Assembly (NCBI GenBank): GCA_017311315.1
Contig: CM029609.1
Coordinates: forward strand, 42,555,166-42,619,165
DNA from: Dendrocalamus latiflorus
Lineage: Eukaryota; Streptophyta; Magnoliopsida; Poales; Poaceae
Length of the DNA stretch: 64,000 nucleotides
Reading direction: 5' to 3'
A model generated the notes under the pieces. The model searched no databases. It saw only the letters and a list, made by a program, of their open reading frames with translations, and had not been told where the DNA came from. The stretch's first letter is position 1, and every line of letters starts with the position of its first letter. The position numbers and the translations under genes were made by a program. Shown here one piece after another: positions 22,276-32,540 of this stretch.

Positions 22276-24309
22276 GCTCTTATTTGTCCGGACATCGGGT
22301 ACGGCAATTTACGCTTGGATTGATCGCTCACCGAAAAACTATCACTTCATAATTCTTGTCGTACTGATCAGCGCCATCCATCTACGATCAACCTATTTTG
22401 ACAAAATAGGTTGCACGACATGCTACGGTCGAACAATTACAGACGATCCGGTTCCGAAGGCGAGAGGTGTGAAAGGGGAGAAGGGGCGGGGAGTGGTGGT
22501 GAGGGGGGGGGGGCCTCGCTCGCTTTGTTTTCTTGCTCTCTTTTGGCCTACTTCACTACTTCGGGATGAGATTTGTTTCGTGTGCAGAAATCACAGGGAG
22601 GGTCAAAAAAGACGGAGAATGTGTGTCTTGTTACGAGCGTCCGTGCGCCCTGATTCGGCGATGGGATGAAAGCTTTTCAGATGAGTTTTGTTTCGTCCGC
22701 AAAAAAGCGATCGTGAAAAAAAAATCTTCTTGTGACAGCAGATTTCTAGGCGTAGGCTGTCTGCACGCCGTCAAGGACCTTTCAAAGGCAGAGCGCTGTC
22801 AAAGATACTTCCTTCTATATCGAATGTTCATAGATATTCTCGCTATTTTCGTGGGTTCTTAACATGAACATGCTTGTATCGATCCAGAAAGCAGATAATT
22901 TGAACAAATCACACACAAAAAGGAAGAAAAAAAGGGAGGAAAACCGAAAGGAAAGGAAAGGAAAAGATGGAAACGGCAACTCGGAAGTTGCATGCGTTGG
23001 ACGGGTCGAGCCGGAGGCTGCCATGGCACTGAGCGGTGAATCCGTGAAAAGAGATGCCGCGAAAGCCACAGCGCACGATGGCCGCGAGCGTGACACGTTT
23101 CACGTTGCGTTGGGGCAAAGCTAACGCACTCCGCCGTGGCACGAACCGGCTCGTGCTTGCGAGGGGCACGCGCCCGTTCCGGGTCGGATGTGCGAGGGGA
23201 TCTTTTCCCCGTGCGTGATGTCGCCATGCCAATGTGCGTGCTTGCCAGGATCCACTAGAGACTGGAGTTTGAACTTGTGTAAAACTGATAATTTTCGATG
23301 AAAGATTGTAGGAGGAGAGGGGATTGACAAGGTTTGTTCTAAAGTGTCGTGTCTTTTGAGTGAGATGATACTGTAGCGACGATTAATTTTTTTCTAATAT
23401 ATTTAATTAAGAAGTAGAAAAAATAAAAATATCATTATATCTCATAGATAATGCAAGGTGAAAAATAGAAAAAAAGTGTTAAAAAGTTAACATGTTTCAA
23501 ACAATTTTTGACTTTTAGAAATCATAAGCTGGAAGTCATCGCTATTTTGAAGCAGGGCATAGTCTGCCGTTTAAACTAGAAACTGGATTTTGGAGCGGTA
23601 AATCGGATAGATTTTTTTCTACTAAAGACTGTAATTTAAGGGGAAAATAAAGGGGGGGATTAAATATAGTTTGCCGTTTATAATTCGAGCGGCAGAAATA
23701 CCAGTGCTAGCGAGCGGTGGAGGTTAGCTGGAAACGTACGGTGTCGAACGCTCCCCACGAGCGATATGCCTGAAACTCCTCTTTCAGCTCGATTTCAGTG
23801 CTTCTAGCTGAAGACCGAGCCGACGTCGGCGGTGTTTTCGCCGTTCGAGGGAAAGACAAAACGATCCACATCTCTCCTCGCCCAGTCGCGCATGGCAAAC
23901 AATACAAAAATGAAATCAGACTCGAGCTCGTTAATTTTGCATGTATATATGTCGACCTCGTTCTGTTCTCTGCAGATCTTAGTCGCCCAAGGGTTAGGTT
24001 TCTTCAATCTTCCAAGATCTGATGCTTGAAAGGATAAGATCGGTGAAGATACTGCCTGTAGCTGTCATTTAAACGTCCCCCACTCGTTTCAGCAGCATAA
24101 ATGCCTGCGCTTCGATCGGCACTGAAAGCTGCCCCCAAATTCTCATTTCTTCCCCGATAGCGACTCTGGCGCCAAATTAATCAATGATTGATGGGCTCTA
24201 AACCGGGCCGGATCGTCGATCCAACACCCGTTGCAAGAACCAATACCCGCCATCCCGTAAAGCTTTCTGCCGTTGCTTTTTGCTACTGCAATCTTCTGGC
24301 TCCCTTTTT
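22276..24309. other. No gene recognised
   Basis: Contains a perfect 11-bp-arm hairpin (22389-22413), a G-run at about 22501-22513, and two similar stretches ('gagatttgtttcgtgtgcag' at 22568 and 'gagttttgtttcgtccgcaa' at 22682) suggesting an old local duplication. GC-rich 22980-23240 has overlapping frames on both strands with no domain. 23700-24250 has no supportable feature. Confidence 0.3.
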
Positions 24310-24515
24310 TTTCAGTTTTAAATGTTGTTCTTCAGTTTGCTATAGTAATTAGATTTTAAATAAAATATTTTTTAATATATAATTCACAAAACTGATTATA
24401 GTACGTACTATAACGACTTTATTTATATCAACCAAAATCATACGTAAGTTTCTGTTACTTCGTACTCTCTCATAAATAACTTAAAAGTCATAAGCCAAAG
24501 GTGAAGCATCCATCA
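24310..24515 (-). mobile_element. MITE family A copy, reverse orientation
   Basis: Reverse complement of the family A order: 'tgctatagtaattag..tttaaataaaatatttt', 'actataacgactttatttatatca', 'cgtaagtttctgttactt..ctctc', 'aaaagtcataagcca'. Ends unresolved. Confidence 0.5.
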
Positions 24516-24924
24516 ACTGTGTCTATGGTCCAGTCAAGTTTTTTGTTTTACAGAATATCGGCCGCATTTTTTGTCATTTCATATTTTAACATTAGTGAAA
24601 AACTATTTTGTGAAAAAACTATTTCTTTCCCTTCGATCTCCTCGACTTTTACTACTACAGCCTAACAAGGACAGCCACCTGCTACTCACAACCCGGCCCC
24701 TTGCTACTCACAACCCCATGATGTTTCCCACTCACTGGCTACGTCTGCCAGTGTAACATTGCCATCACTGTTCATGGCCTTGCTTCCTAGCTTGACTGCC
24801 AACACTGCCGTATATAGCCCTCGATCACCGCCCTTGCGGCCTCCAATGGCACCACAACCGCTTGAGTCACCACGATATATCAATTTGCCGTCGGCTGGTG
24901 ATATCTATGGTTAGGGGGTCTATG

Positions 24925-25227
24925 TGTTAAACATAATCTTAACTTATCAAGTAATAGATTGTTAGGATCTTGATGTAATTGGTATCAAATCAAAATTGAT
25001 TAGTTTATTTTTTGTTAGGATTTTTATGTTTAGTTATTGACTTGGTTAGCAAGTTGACTAGACTATATAAGTAGAAAACATGTAATCTATTTTGTGAGAA
25101 ATATAGCAAGAGAAAAAGAAAAGATGTTAAGTTGTAACAACATCAGAAAAATTTCTTTGTGCTATTTTGTGTTCTTCCACTGTGAATTTGTATAATGTAT
25201 GAGTTTTGTCCTGCGGTTAAGCCAACA
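24925..25227 (+). repeat. Left LTR of the SGT1-carrying element
   Basis: Begins TGTTAAACATAATCTTAACTT and ends AAGCCAACA, followed by the primer-binding site. A TATA box (CTATATAAGTAG, about 25062) and the downstream 'gagaaatatagcaagag' are kept in both LTRs. Confidence 0.8.
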
Positions 25228-25245
25228 ATTGGTATCAGTGCTTGC

Positions 25246-25530
25246 TAACCAGACACTGAGCCTTTTCGTTGAGATACCCAGTGAGGCGCCATACCACCTA
25301 CAGCCCTGTCTCTTCGGTGAGATCGTTCCTAACAAGTGCAGGTTCAGCGTCCTATCCATGAAGATTGAAGTGCACTTTGCAAAGTCGGAACCCATAATGT
25401 GGACATTGCTGGAGTACACCGGCAAGCCTAAGGTTGCCATGGCATAGAAGGGGAATAGTTCTACTATTGCCGCTAAGGGGCCATCCTATCCTTCGTCCAA
25501 AGGTAGGAAGGACTGGGACAAGATGGTGGC
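25246..25530 (+). pseudogene. SGT1: Retro-captured SGT1 CS domain (fragment)
   Basis: The frame reads NQTLSLFVEIPSEAPYHLQP, CLFGEIVPNKCRFSVLSMKI, EVHFAKSEPIMWTLLEYTGK and PKV. After a stop at 25444-25446 the same order continues with AAKGPSYPSSKGRKDWDK. This is the CS (CHORD/SGT1, p23-like) domain of plant SGT1 and the Ser-rich linker into the SGS domain. SGT1 is the HSP90/RAR1 co-chaperone that stabilises NLR immune receptors and works with SCF ubiquitin ligases. The TPR and SGS domains are absent. No intron interrupts the fragment although SGT1 genes are multi-exon, which fits capture through RNA. In the frame it is fused to LTR/PBS-derived codons upstream (from ATG 25199). The capture is inferred from position inside the LTR element; the parent gene is not in this window. 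Confidence 0.8.
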
Positions 25531-26030
25531 GCCTGGCAGAGGCCATTGCTACACGATGACAGTGGTGCGATGCTGTTGGGCGAATGTCGGTGTGAAGTTG
25601 ACAACGACGGTGGTGTGATGCCACTAGGAGATGAGTCTAGGATGTTCGACGTCCTGAGTCGAGTCTGTAGAGTTGAGTCCGCAACATTGAGAAGATGTGT
25701 TCGCTGTCTTGAGTCGAGTCTATGGAGTTGAGCCAGGACGTTGAGGAGATGCATTTGTCGTCTTGTATCGAGTATGAGTTAGACAAGTTGTAGTTGAGAC
25801 CGACTACCTCAACAAATTAGAGATACGTTAAGATTAAGGGGGGTTTCACCTAAGTGTTTTGCATGTTAGTCGAGTTAAAGTCTTTGCATGTAGATGAATA
25901 TATATCAGTTGAATTGAATTCCTACATGTAGTTATGTATTTGATCGCTTTATGTGGGGATGTAGCTGGTTGTTCAGATAATATGTTGAGACTAAACTAGG
26001 AGTATGTAGAGTCAAGATTAGAGAGGAGAA

Positions 26031-26338
26031 TGTTGGAAATAATCTTGACTTGCCAAGTATAGGGTGTTAGGATCTTAATACAATCGGTATCAGATCAAAA
26101 TTAGTTAGTTTATTTCCTTTGTTAGGTTTTTCATGCTTAGTTGTTGGCTCGATTAGCAAGTTAACTAGGCTATATAAGTAGGAGGTATGTAATCTATTTT
26201 GTGAGAAATACAGCAAGAGAAAAAAGAAAAGAAGTGAAGTAGTAGTGCCGACACTAGAAAAAAATCTCTGTATGCTATTGTGTTCTTTCACCGTGAATTC
26301 GTGCAATATTGTGTGAGTTTTTCCTGGCCTGGGCCAAC
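26031..26338 (+). repeat. Right LTR of the SGT1-carrying element
   Basis: Begins TGTTGGAAATAATCTTGACTT after the purine tract and ends GGGCCAACA. It keeps the CTATATAAGTAG TATA and is collinear with the left LTR throughout. Confidence 0.8.
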
Positions 26339-27245
26339 ACTTTTTGACTCAAAAACCTAACGAGAGCGTAAATGTCGAGGTGTAATCAAAAGGCTAAAAC
26401 ACATTTTTTTTTCAGAAATCTGGCTCATTTTAGCAAATCCCTAAGGCAAATGGAGCGTGCGTGTTTTCCTTCACATGCATGCATGTTTCCGCTGGTATGA
26501 CGACTCCCCTGTTAATGTCGCATCAATCAGTCTCGCTAGAACAACGAGCGGCGGGGCCACGGCGATTATCTGCACGAATCCACGGTAGATTAGCTCGTGC
26601 CAAAAAGGTCGAGCGTTTTTTCTTTTTCGCGCCGAGCTGGGTGTGTCCTCCTTGCTCGGCTGCCGACCTGGGTGCCGACAAAACCGGTGTCGGCAGCCGG
26701 CCAGTGTGATCACTGATGCCGGCGTTTATCCGGGACGCGTCGCTACCGGCGAGCCGCTGTTTTTCGGCTGCCGAAGAAGGCTGCTTCCCACTTTTCCCTG
26801 TACACCGATAACGAGTAGCTTTGATGAGCGCTGTCGGCTGGAAGTAGTTGGCGTACGTGCGAGCAACGGGGAGGGAGGCGCCGACGATGGGGAAGACAGG
26901 GAGGCGGCGGCTTCCGGCGATCGAGGAGGCGCGCCGTCTGCTGATCCGAGACGGTCGACGGCCCTCTAAAAGTACCTGCTTAATTATCACGTGATCGGGT
27001 TACGAGCTCCTCTTCGATCTCTAGCTAGCCAGCGGCACCATCCACTAAATTATGGCAGGCTGGTATTACTGGTACTACGACGTACTACTGTCTTAACAAT
27101 GAAAACACACTATCTCCACGCGTTCCGACATTGATCGGACACACGAAAGCAATTAAGAGTGTGCCTGAAACAAGAAAAGACAAGTATCCGTACGTACGTA
27201 CCGTACCACCATCCACACCCTAAAATTTAAGTTAGAAGTGATTTA
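26339..27245. other. No gene recognised
   Basis: 26490-26970 is GC-rich with overlapping frames on both strands (up to 155 codons on minus) but no recognised domain. It has small inverted words ('accggtgtcggcagccgg'). The rest is AT-rich and featureless. Confidence 0.3.
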
Positions 27246-28170
27246 GACCCGCTCCAAACGGGTTCAGCTTCTAGACATTTTTTATTTTGGTATTTTAGTC
27301 TTTTTTTGGTTTTTAGTTTTTTCAAAGGGTTCAGCTTCTAGACTTTTTTATTTTGGCAGTTTAGTCTTTTTTTGGTTTTTAGTTTTTTCTTCTCCTCTTA
27401 TTCATTTGTATTGTCTTAAAAATATAACGGTGTTTTTCTATTTTTTTTATTGTTTACTATTTTTGTTATTTTTGACTTAGAAAAAACAAACAACCGGCAT
27501 GGTGCATTCATAGCCAAAAGTCTATAGAAAAAGCAAAAAAACCACTTTTTTGAAGCCGTTCGAAGCAAGCCGTCAATTATCCTCTCTTTGTAGCTATTAT
27601 AATCATACATTTCAAGAAGATGTATATATACATACACACACTGAATGAAACAGCAAGCAAGCTGGCTGGCTAGTTGAACAGCTACCATGATGCTGATGCA
27701 TCGGAATTTCTACATAGACGGCTACTACTGTCTGAAAGAATGATCGGCTTACTCAGTGGTTGGCACGTCAAGTGATGAAGTGGAATAGCTTGCTCCCTTA
27801 CGTGGAGGGTGAAGTACGCGGTGGATCCGACGTGTCAGCTTCCGTTGATCCGCTCCAAGTGGGAGGCGACACGTGTGAAGCTACTGTTCATGTTGATCAT
27901 CACAGTGCGGCCAAGAGGAATTCGGGCTTAGATAACGCAAAAGATCAGAAACAAATGAACAGTCGTGAAAACCTCACTGATCTCTCCGCAAATATGAGAA
28001 CATCACGGGGTCATCTCGATCCAATGAGACGATCTCTCTCTCTCTCTCTCTCTCTCCCAGCTATGTCTCAGAAAAAAAGCTAAAAAAACCAAAAATTCAG
28101 AAAAAGATAAAATTTATGAATAATGAAAAATAAGTTAGAAGCTAAAAGCTAAAGCCGAAACGAGCGGGAC
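27246..28170. mobile_element. Larger TIR element with MITE family B ends
   Basis: The left end 'gacccgctccaaacgggttcagctt' and the right end (reverse complement 'gtcccgctcgtttcggctttagctt') form an imperfect inverted repeat of about 28 bp. They match the start of the family B MITE at 34351 ('ccccgctcatttcggtttgagctt'). The left subterminal stretch is duplicated in tandem (27259-27323 and 27327-27390). The interior (about 27690-28060) has a 107-codon plus frame with no known domain and a (CT)n microsatellite at about 28031-28056. It may be a non-autonomous relative that mobilises unrelated DNA. Target duplication not seen. Confidence 0.45.
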
Positions 28171-28184
28171 TCCTCAAGGAAATT

Positions 28185-29200
28185 GAGCTTGTGGTGCACT
28201 ATACATTGAGAGTGGAGTACCTTGTGTACTCTTTATCCTCTAAGGTTGAGTGGCTGTAAACCTTTCCTCCTTAAGAAGCAATAGAATCAATCTTTTGATC
28301 ATCTCTATGGCTATTTCTTGTCTTGATTGATTTTCTCTTGATTTGATTGGTTTTCCTCTCCTCTCATCCCTCTTCTTGATCTTACTATACCAAGAACATA
28401 TATGAGATGAAGATAATCTCAGAAAATTTATCTCCATCCATCTAGGCACTTTGCTAGTAAGTTCATCAAAAAACTCTTTTTTCCACTTTTTAATCTTTCA
28501 GGTGATTTCTTGATTTGAGGGTTGTTGGCTTGATTTGTCGGTGTTCTAACTTACTATGATATATGGGAGCATATTCAAAACCATCTTTGCTATCTTCTAC
28601 CCACGAGCAAGTCTTGATCATCGATTTAGGTTTCAAGTCACTTTTGGTGCATGTTTGCTCAAATCTCAAAAAGTTCTCAACTTTGATGTGGGTTTTGTAA
28701 TCAATGGATGAAATAGACTCCTGAAACCTTAAGTAATACTTGTACAAAGTTTAACGGCTTTTGGATCATTCAATCAAAAGTTATGTGAATTTGTGATCTC
28801 GTGATCATGTTGAAAACTTTGTTCTTCGACTTGTTTCTATCACTTTGGTTTTCAACCACTCACTGATCATCGACCACACTAGTCGTTCTTCGACTTGCTT
28901 CGACCACTCACTCGTCATTGACCACACTGGTCGTATTTCTACTTGGTTCGACTCATTAGTTTTTGATCACTCACTGATCGTCAACCACTCTGGTGTTATT
29001 TCGACCACATTAGTTTTCGGTCACTCATTGGTCTTCAACGACACATTGGTCTTCGACCACCCTGGTTTTTTTACCACACCGGTTTTTCTCTGTCAAATAA
29101 GTCTATGTTGATTTATTCTTTACTCTTGATCTTTATTGCTTCTTATTGCTATTAGAGTAAGAATTAGAGAATACTTAGGGGAAATTTTAAGGCATCATTC
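28185..29200 (+). repeat. Family X copy 2 (partial) with an internal minisatellite
   Basis: 28240-28800 is collinear with 46035-46590: 'ttcctcctTaagaagcaatagaatcaat', 'ccatggctac/atttcttgtcttgattga', 'ccacgagcaagtcttgatcatc', 'ggatcattcaatcaaaagtta'. The end (about 29160-29195) 'aatacttaggggaaattttaag' matches 46830. Between them, at 28845-29085, sits a 50-57-bp tandem repeat ('ttcgaccactcactggtcat..accacactggt') where the other copies carry 'gtcagaccg' words. It lacks the 5' half of the family. Confidence 0.5.
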
Positions 29201-29644
29201 ATCTTATTTTATTGCCATCTTCGGTCCTACACTAATCATAAAGGAAAGCAATGTATGCTCACTGGGTACTGCATTAGCATATATATCGATCGATCGGCCG
29301 TTTGTTAGGCTCATTCCATCAAGTGAGAGCACACCACCGAGTACAGCCAACCTTTACTCACTACTTTGTCTCCGTCCATCCTTAATCGCCGTTGACTTCT
29401 CGATCAATAATGCATCATACATATCACAAGATCTTTCCTTCCATCGCAAACTTGTTGCCATGCCGTGCCACCTCAAGCTCGTAGTACGCACGTACGTACG
29501 TGCTCTGTCCTTGCGTTAGTTGCTGAAAACGGCACAGGTCCTTGTAATGGAACATTCTAGGCAACAAGTTACAGCCAGCACGCATGCATGCGTGTTCTAT
29601 TTCTTGGTAGGTTTAGGCGTTCTTTAGGGCAGGGGTTAATGAAT
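29200..29644. other. No gene recognised
   Basis: Contains 'atatatcgatcgatcggcc' and a 'cgcacgtacgtacgtgc' near-palindrome at about 29487. The 127-codon plus frame has no recognisable domain. Confidence 0.3.
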
Positions 29645-29900
29645 TATAATGCAAACGACATGGCTAGTTTTTTTTTTGCTGCGGTTTATGATTTTTGGCT
29701 ACAGTTTGTGACTTTTGGGTTATTTGTACGAGAGATTACAGAGTAACAGAAACTCACGTGCGGTTTTTGCCGATATAAATGAAGTCAGTAAAGTATGTAT
29801 TACAATTAACTAGTAGACTCTATCTTAAAAAAATACTCCGATTAAAAAGCTAGTTACTATAAAAAAGTCAAAAAGCAGTTTTTAGAAGCTGAAAATAAGA
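29645..29900 (+). mobile_element. MITE family A copy
   Basis: Very similar to the copy in the cysteine-synthase intron. 'gtgacttttggg/tttatt.gt..gagagattacagag', 'taacagaaactcacgtg.ggtttttg.cgatataaat', 'acaattaactagtagactctatcttaaaaa' and 'aaaagctagttact' are shared with 49510-49670. Inverted ends centre on 'tttttgctgcggtt' and 'agcagtttttagaagctgaa'. Confidence 0.65.
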
Positions 29901-30574
29901 GAGCCATATGCGTCTATTGCTTATATATACAGTTTGTGGTGCAGAACTGCATATCGATCGATGAGTAAAATGACATCGTTTTCATTATGGTCCGGGATAT
30001 TTAGTACGAGTGGTCTAAGCTTTATGATGCAGAGATGTATTTAGGGCAGGGTTGAATTAGCTAGCTAGCTTGCTGTGATTTGCACATGCCATCCGAAATG
30101 TGTGCTGGGTAAGCTCGAGGCGTGCATGACCAAGATTCCACACGCAATTACGCATACAAGGACATGCAAGATTATGTCTCTTTGTACTGTTTGGTTTTCT
30201 TCGATAGTTGAAGTGTTAATTTGGGCACCTATGCTTTCGAAAAACATTTATAAGGCCACAAGTGCCTTAGATATTTCTGACACAAATGAAATTGCATTGG
30301 ATTAACAAAATGACAGAACTATATTATATGGTAAGCGAAATTAAAAACAGGAACATATAAAAGATTTTTTTTCATCTTTCAATTATATATAACGCTGATA
30401 AAGGTATCTCCAATCGTCCATATTTACTATCTCTTCAACGATGCTATATAGATTTAGCGGCATGAAGGAGAGAGAATAGCTTGGGAGTTCGAGCCGATCT
30501 CACCCACTTTCGAGCTCGAGCCATCCCTTCGCATTAGGGATAACACTGGCATGCAATACATAATTAAATGTACT
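29901..30574. other. No gene recognised
   Basis: AT-rich; short frames only (60-76 codons on both strands over 30065-30305), shadows of each other with no domain. Confidence 0.3.
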
Positions 30575-31248
30575 ATTGAAGCCAGGTCATTCCTCACCCA
30601 CTCAGTTGTCGAATTCTTTACGTAATTTTTTTATTAATATTACATTTATATATCATCGTTTGACAACAATATAAAATAACCCACTATCATCATTCCAAAT
30701 AGTAACATCACTTTATCACTATTTGAAATAACAACAAGCCTACATGGAGTCTTGCGTAGCAGCTTGTAGGTCTCTGTCACCAAATAATTTGACTACAGTG
30801 ACCCTGCTGTCAATTTATTTGGTGACAGAGATTCTGTCAACTAAATTGGTGATAAAGTCTCTGTCATCAATTTATTTGGTGACAGAATCTCTGTCATCAA
30901 TTCAAATGGCAACATCGATTTTGCCAATTGAAATTGCGACAAAGTGATTTTCTGTTTTTAAATAATACATTTTTCCTAATTAAAAAATGTATTATTTATG
31001 AATAAATCTTCTGTTTTTTGGCTTTAATAGATTTGAAATAATAGCTAACAATTAAAGAGAGAATTTGAGTAGCGCGCCTCAGGTTGTGTTGATGATTTTT
31101 GTTTAAACAAATCATTTTAAGCATGACATAACACTTCATATTGACGGTGTGAATTACATGGCACATAAGGTTTAATTAGGTGCATATGTTTTCCTTACAA
31201 CTTCTACGATACAAATGACGACATGAACGAACCATCAACCCAAACTAC

Positions 31249-32079
31249 TTATAAGATATATCTGCGTCTTGTGGAATGTAAATGACATGGTTGTTGTAGA
31301 TCTAATAGAGCTTGTGGGCGAACAGCCCTATAGCGAAAATGGAACTCTGTAGGACACCCACATGGAGTGGTGGTCATTAGGACGTGCCTAGTTGTCATGG
31401 TAGTGGTAGGCATAATTGCAGCTCGGGTTAGCCCAGCAGCAGTACGGGTGGTAGCCACTGCTGAGGTAGACCACCTCCTCATTGTTCCTCCCCTTGATCC
31501 TCTATTTGCGGAGTTCATCATTGTTGATCCTCTCCGTCTGGAGCTCCTCTCGCAACTCATACATGCATATGTGCAGTGTGTGGATGTAAACTTGGGCAGG
31601 TATTCGATACAGTTGATCACTCGATGAACTTGCAATCCACGCTTTGCAAGGAAGATGAGGTGATAACAAGTGATGCACGAGTCAAAGTATAGATAGGAAA
31701 TGAAGTACTTACCATGAACAGAGAGCAGCGAAAGAATCGATGTCCTAGGTTCCCCACATTGTTAGAAACCTAGACCATGGCATCATGCATGGTTGTGCTT
31801 GAATTGCGGTCAACGCTCAGGGATGTGTGGGTAATCGTGGAGGGAATTTCTAGAGGTGTAGGACTCCCTAGTTTCGAGTGGTAGATTGGGGCTTGGGAGG
31901 TCGGAATCCAAGGGACCATAGATATGTGTGTCTTCAAGGTCAGGGTCATAGCCTTGAAATCCAGTCCATGCCCGATGTCCCCTCCCATGCCTTTGTTGTA
32001 TGACTTGGAGCAGACCAGACAGGTCGTGGTATGGGTCTTCAAACATACCGAACCTTGCTTCAAGTGCCTTCTGCCTCAC
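31249..32079 (-). pseudogene. Eroded coding sequence inside the MULE, unidentified
   Basis: Two stretches in successive frames: RQKALEARFGMFEDPYHDLS and GLLQVIQQRHGRGHRAWTGF (about 32079-31960), then HRVINCIEYLPKFTSTHCTY and ACMSCERSSRRRG (about 31630-31530), followed by an Arg/Thr-rich region. They look like exons of one protein separated by an intron-like gap with 'ttcatggtaagtac' near 31710. I do not recognise the family. It shares strand and element with the transposase segment, so it is either a second MULE-borne gene or a captured host fragment. Confidence 0.35.
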
Positions 32080-32297
32080 CCTCTAAGCCTTAGCATATTT
32101 TATTGTGCACTAGAACCTCTGCTCTACCACAAGAATAATAGAAAGCGGCTCAAAAATCTAGGTTCTCCACAATCTCTTTGTGTATGACATTTATAAAAAA
32201 ATCCTAAAGATATATTTTTGTGGGATTGCATGGACTCTGTCACCATGCAAGTGTGTGAAATGACTACGAAGCACTTCCAACATGTGTCCCATATAGG

Positions 32298-32540
32298 TTA
32301 GTATGCATGCACTTGCCAAAGGCATCCCTCTATCTCATATTTCACGTCATACACACGCAAGATAAATTTCACTACCTTGAATGTCCTCGTCAATAATACT
32401 GCCCAAAATATGACTGCTTCCTGCACCTCCTCCTTACTTTTGTAAAATGCTCCTTGCCTGACCTCATTCTGATGGTACTCGTAGGCCAGCTGCTCACATT
32501 CACTCATTACTAGTTTATTGAATTGGTGTGCATTCCACAC
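32298..32540 (-). pseudogene. MuDR-type transposase DNA-binding segment
   Basis: The frame reads FNKLVMSECEQLAYEYHQNE, VRQGAFYKSKEEVQEAVIFW, AVLLTRTFKVVKFILRVYDV and KYEIEGCLWQVHAY. It follows the DBD_Tnp_Mut pattern (F-x-SKEE-hh-A...FKV-hK-S-x-R-Y-x-V-x-C...GC-x-W-x-h-x-A), with the first Cys changed to Tyr. The domain normally sits at the N-terminus of MuDR transposases ahead of the catalytic DDE core. The core is not readable downstream, where frames break at several points (31249-32079). The gene is dead. Confidence 0.55.

Larger units (their letters stand above)
24925..26338 (+). mobile_element. Small non-autonomous LTR retrotransposon carrying an SGT1 fragment
   Basis: Two LTRs (24925-25227 and 26031-26338; both TGTT...CCAACA) flank 803 bp. 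Immediately after the left LTR is attGGTATCAG (25231-25238), a primer-binding site of the initiator-Met type with one change further in. Just before the right LTR is the purine tract AGAGAGGAGAA. The interior has no gag or pol; it carries an intronless fragment of host SGT1 and a short tandem duplication ('gagtcgagtctgtagagttga', about 25655-25790). LTRs differ at roughly one site in five by eye, so the insertion is old. The flanking 5-mers (CTATG, CTTTT) do not match, so the target duplication is lost or the ends were exchanged. Confidence 0.8.

Noticed and set aside
22389..22413. Perfect 11-bp hairpin as a possible miRNA or terminator
   Set aside because: Too short for a plant miRNA precursor, and plants do not use such terminators. 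One isolated hairpin in about 64 kb of AT-rich DNA can occur by chance.
28845..29111. Plus frame with repeated FDHSLVIDHTG
   Set aside because: It matches the 50-57-bp tandem repeat in family X copy 2. The other copies have no such frame.
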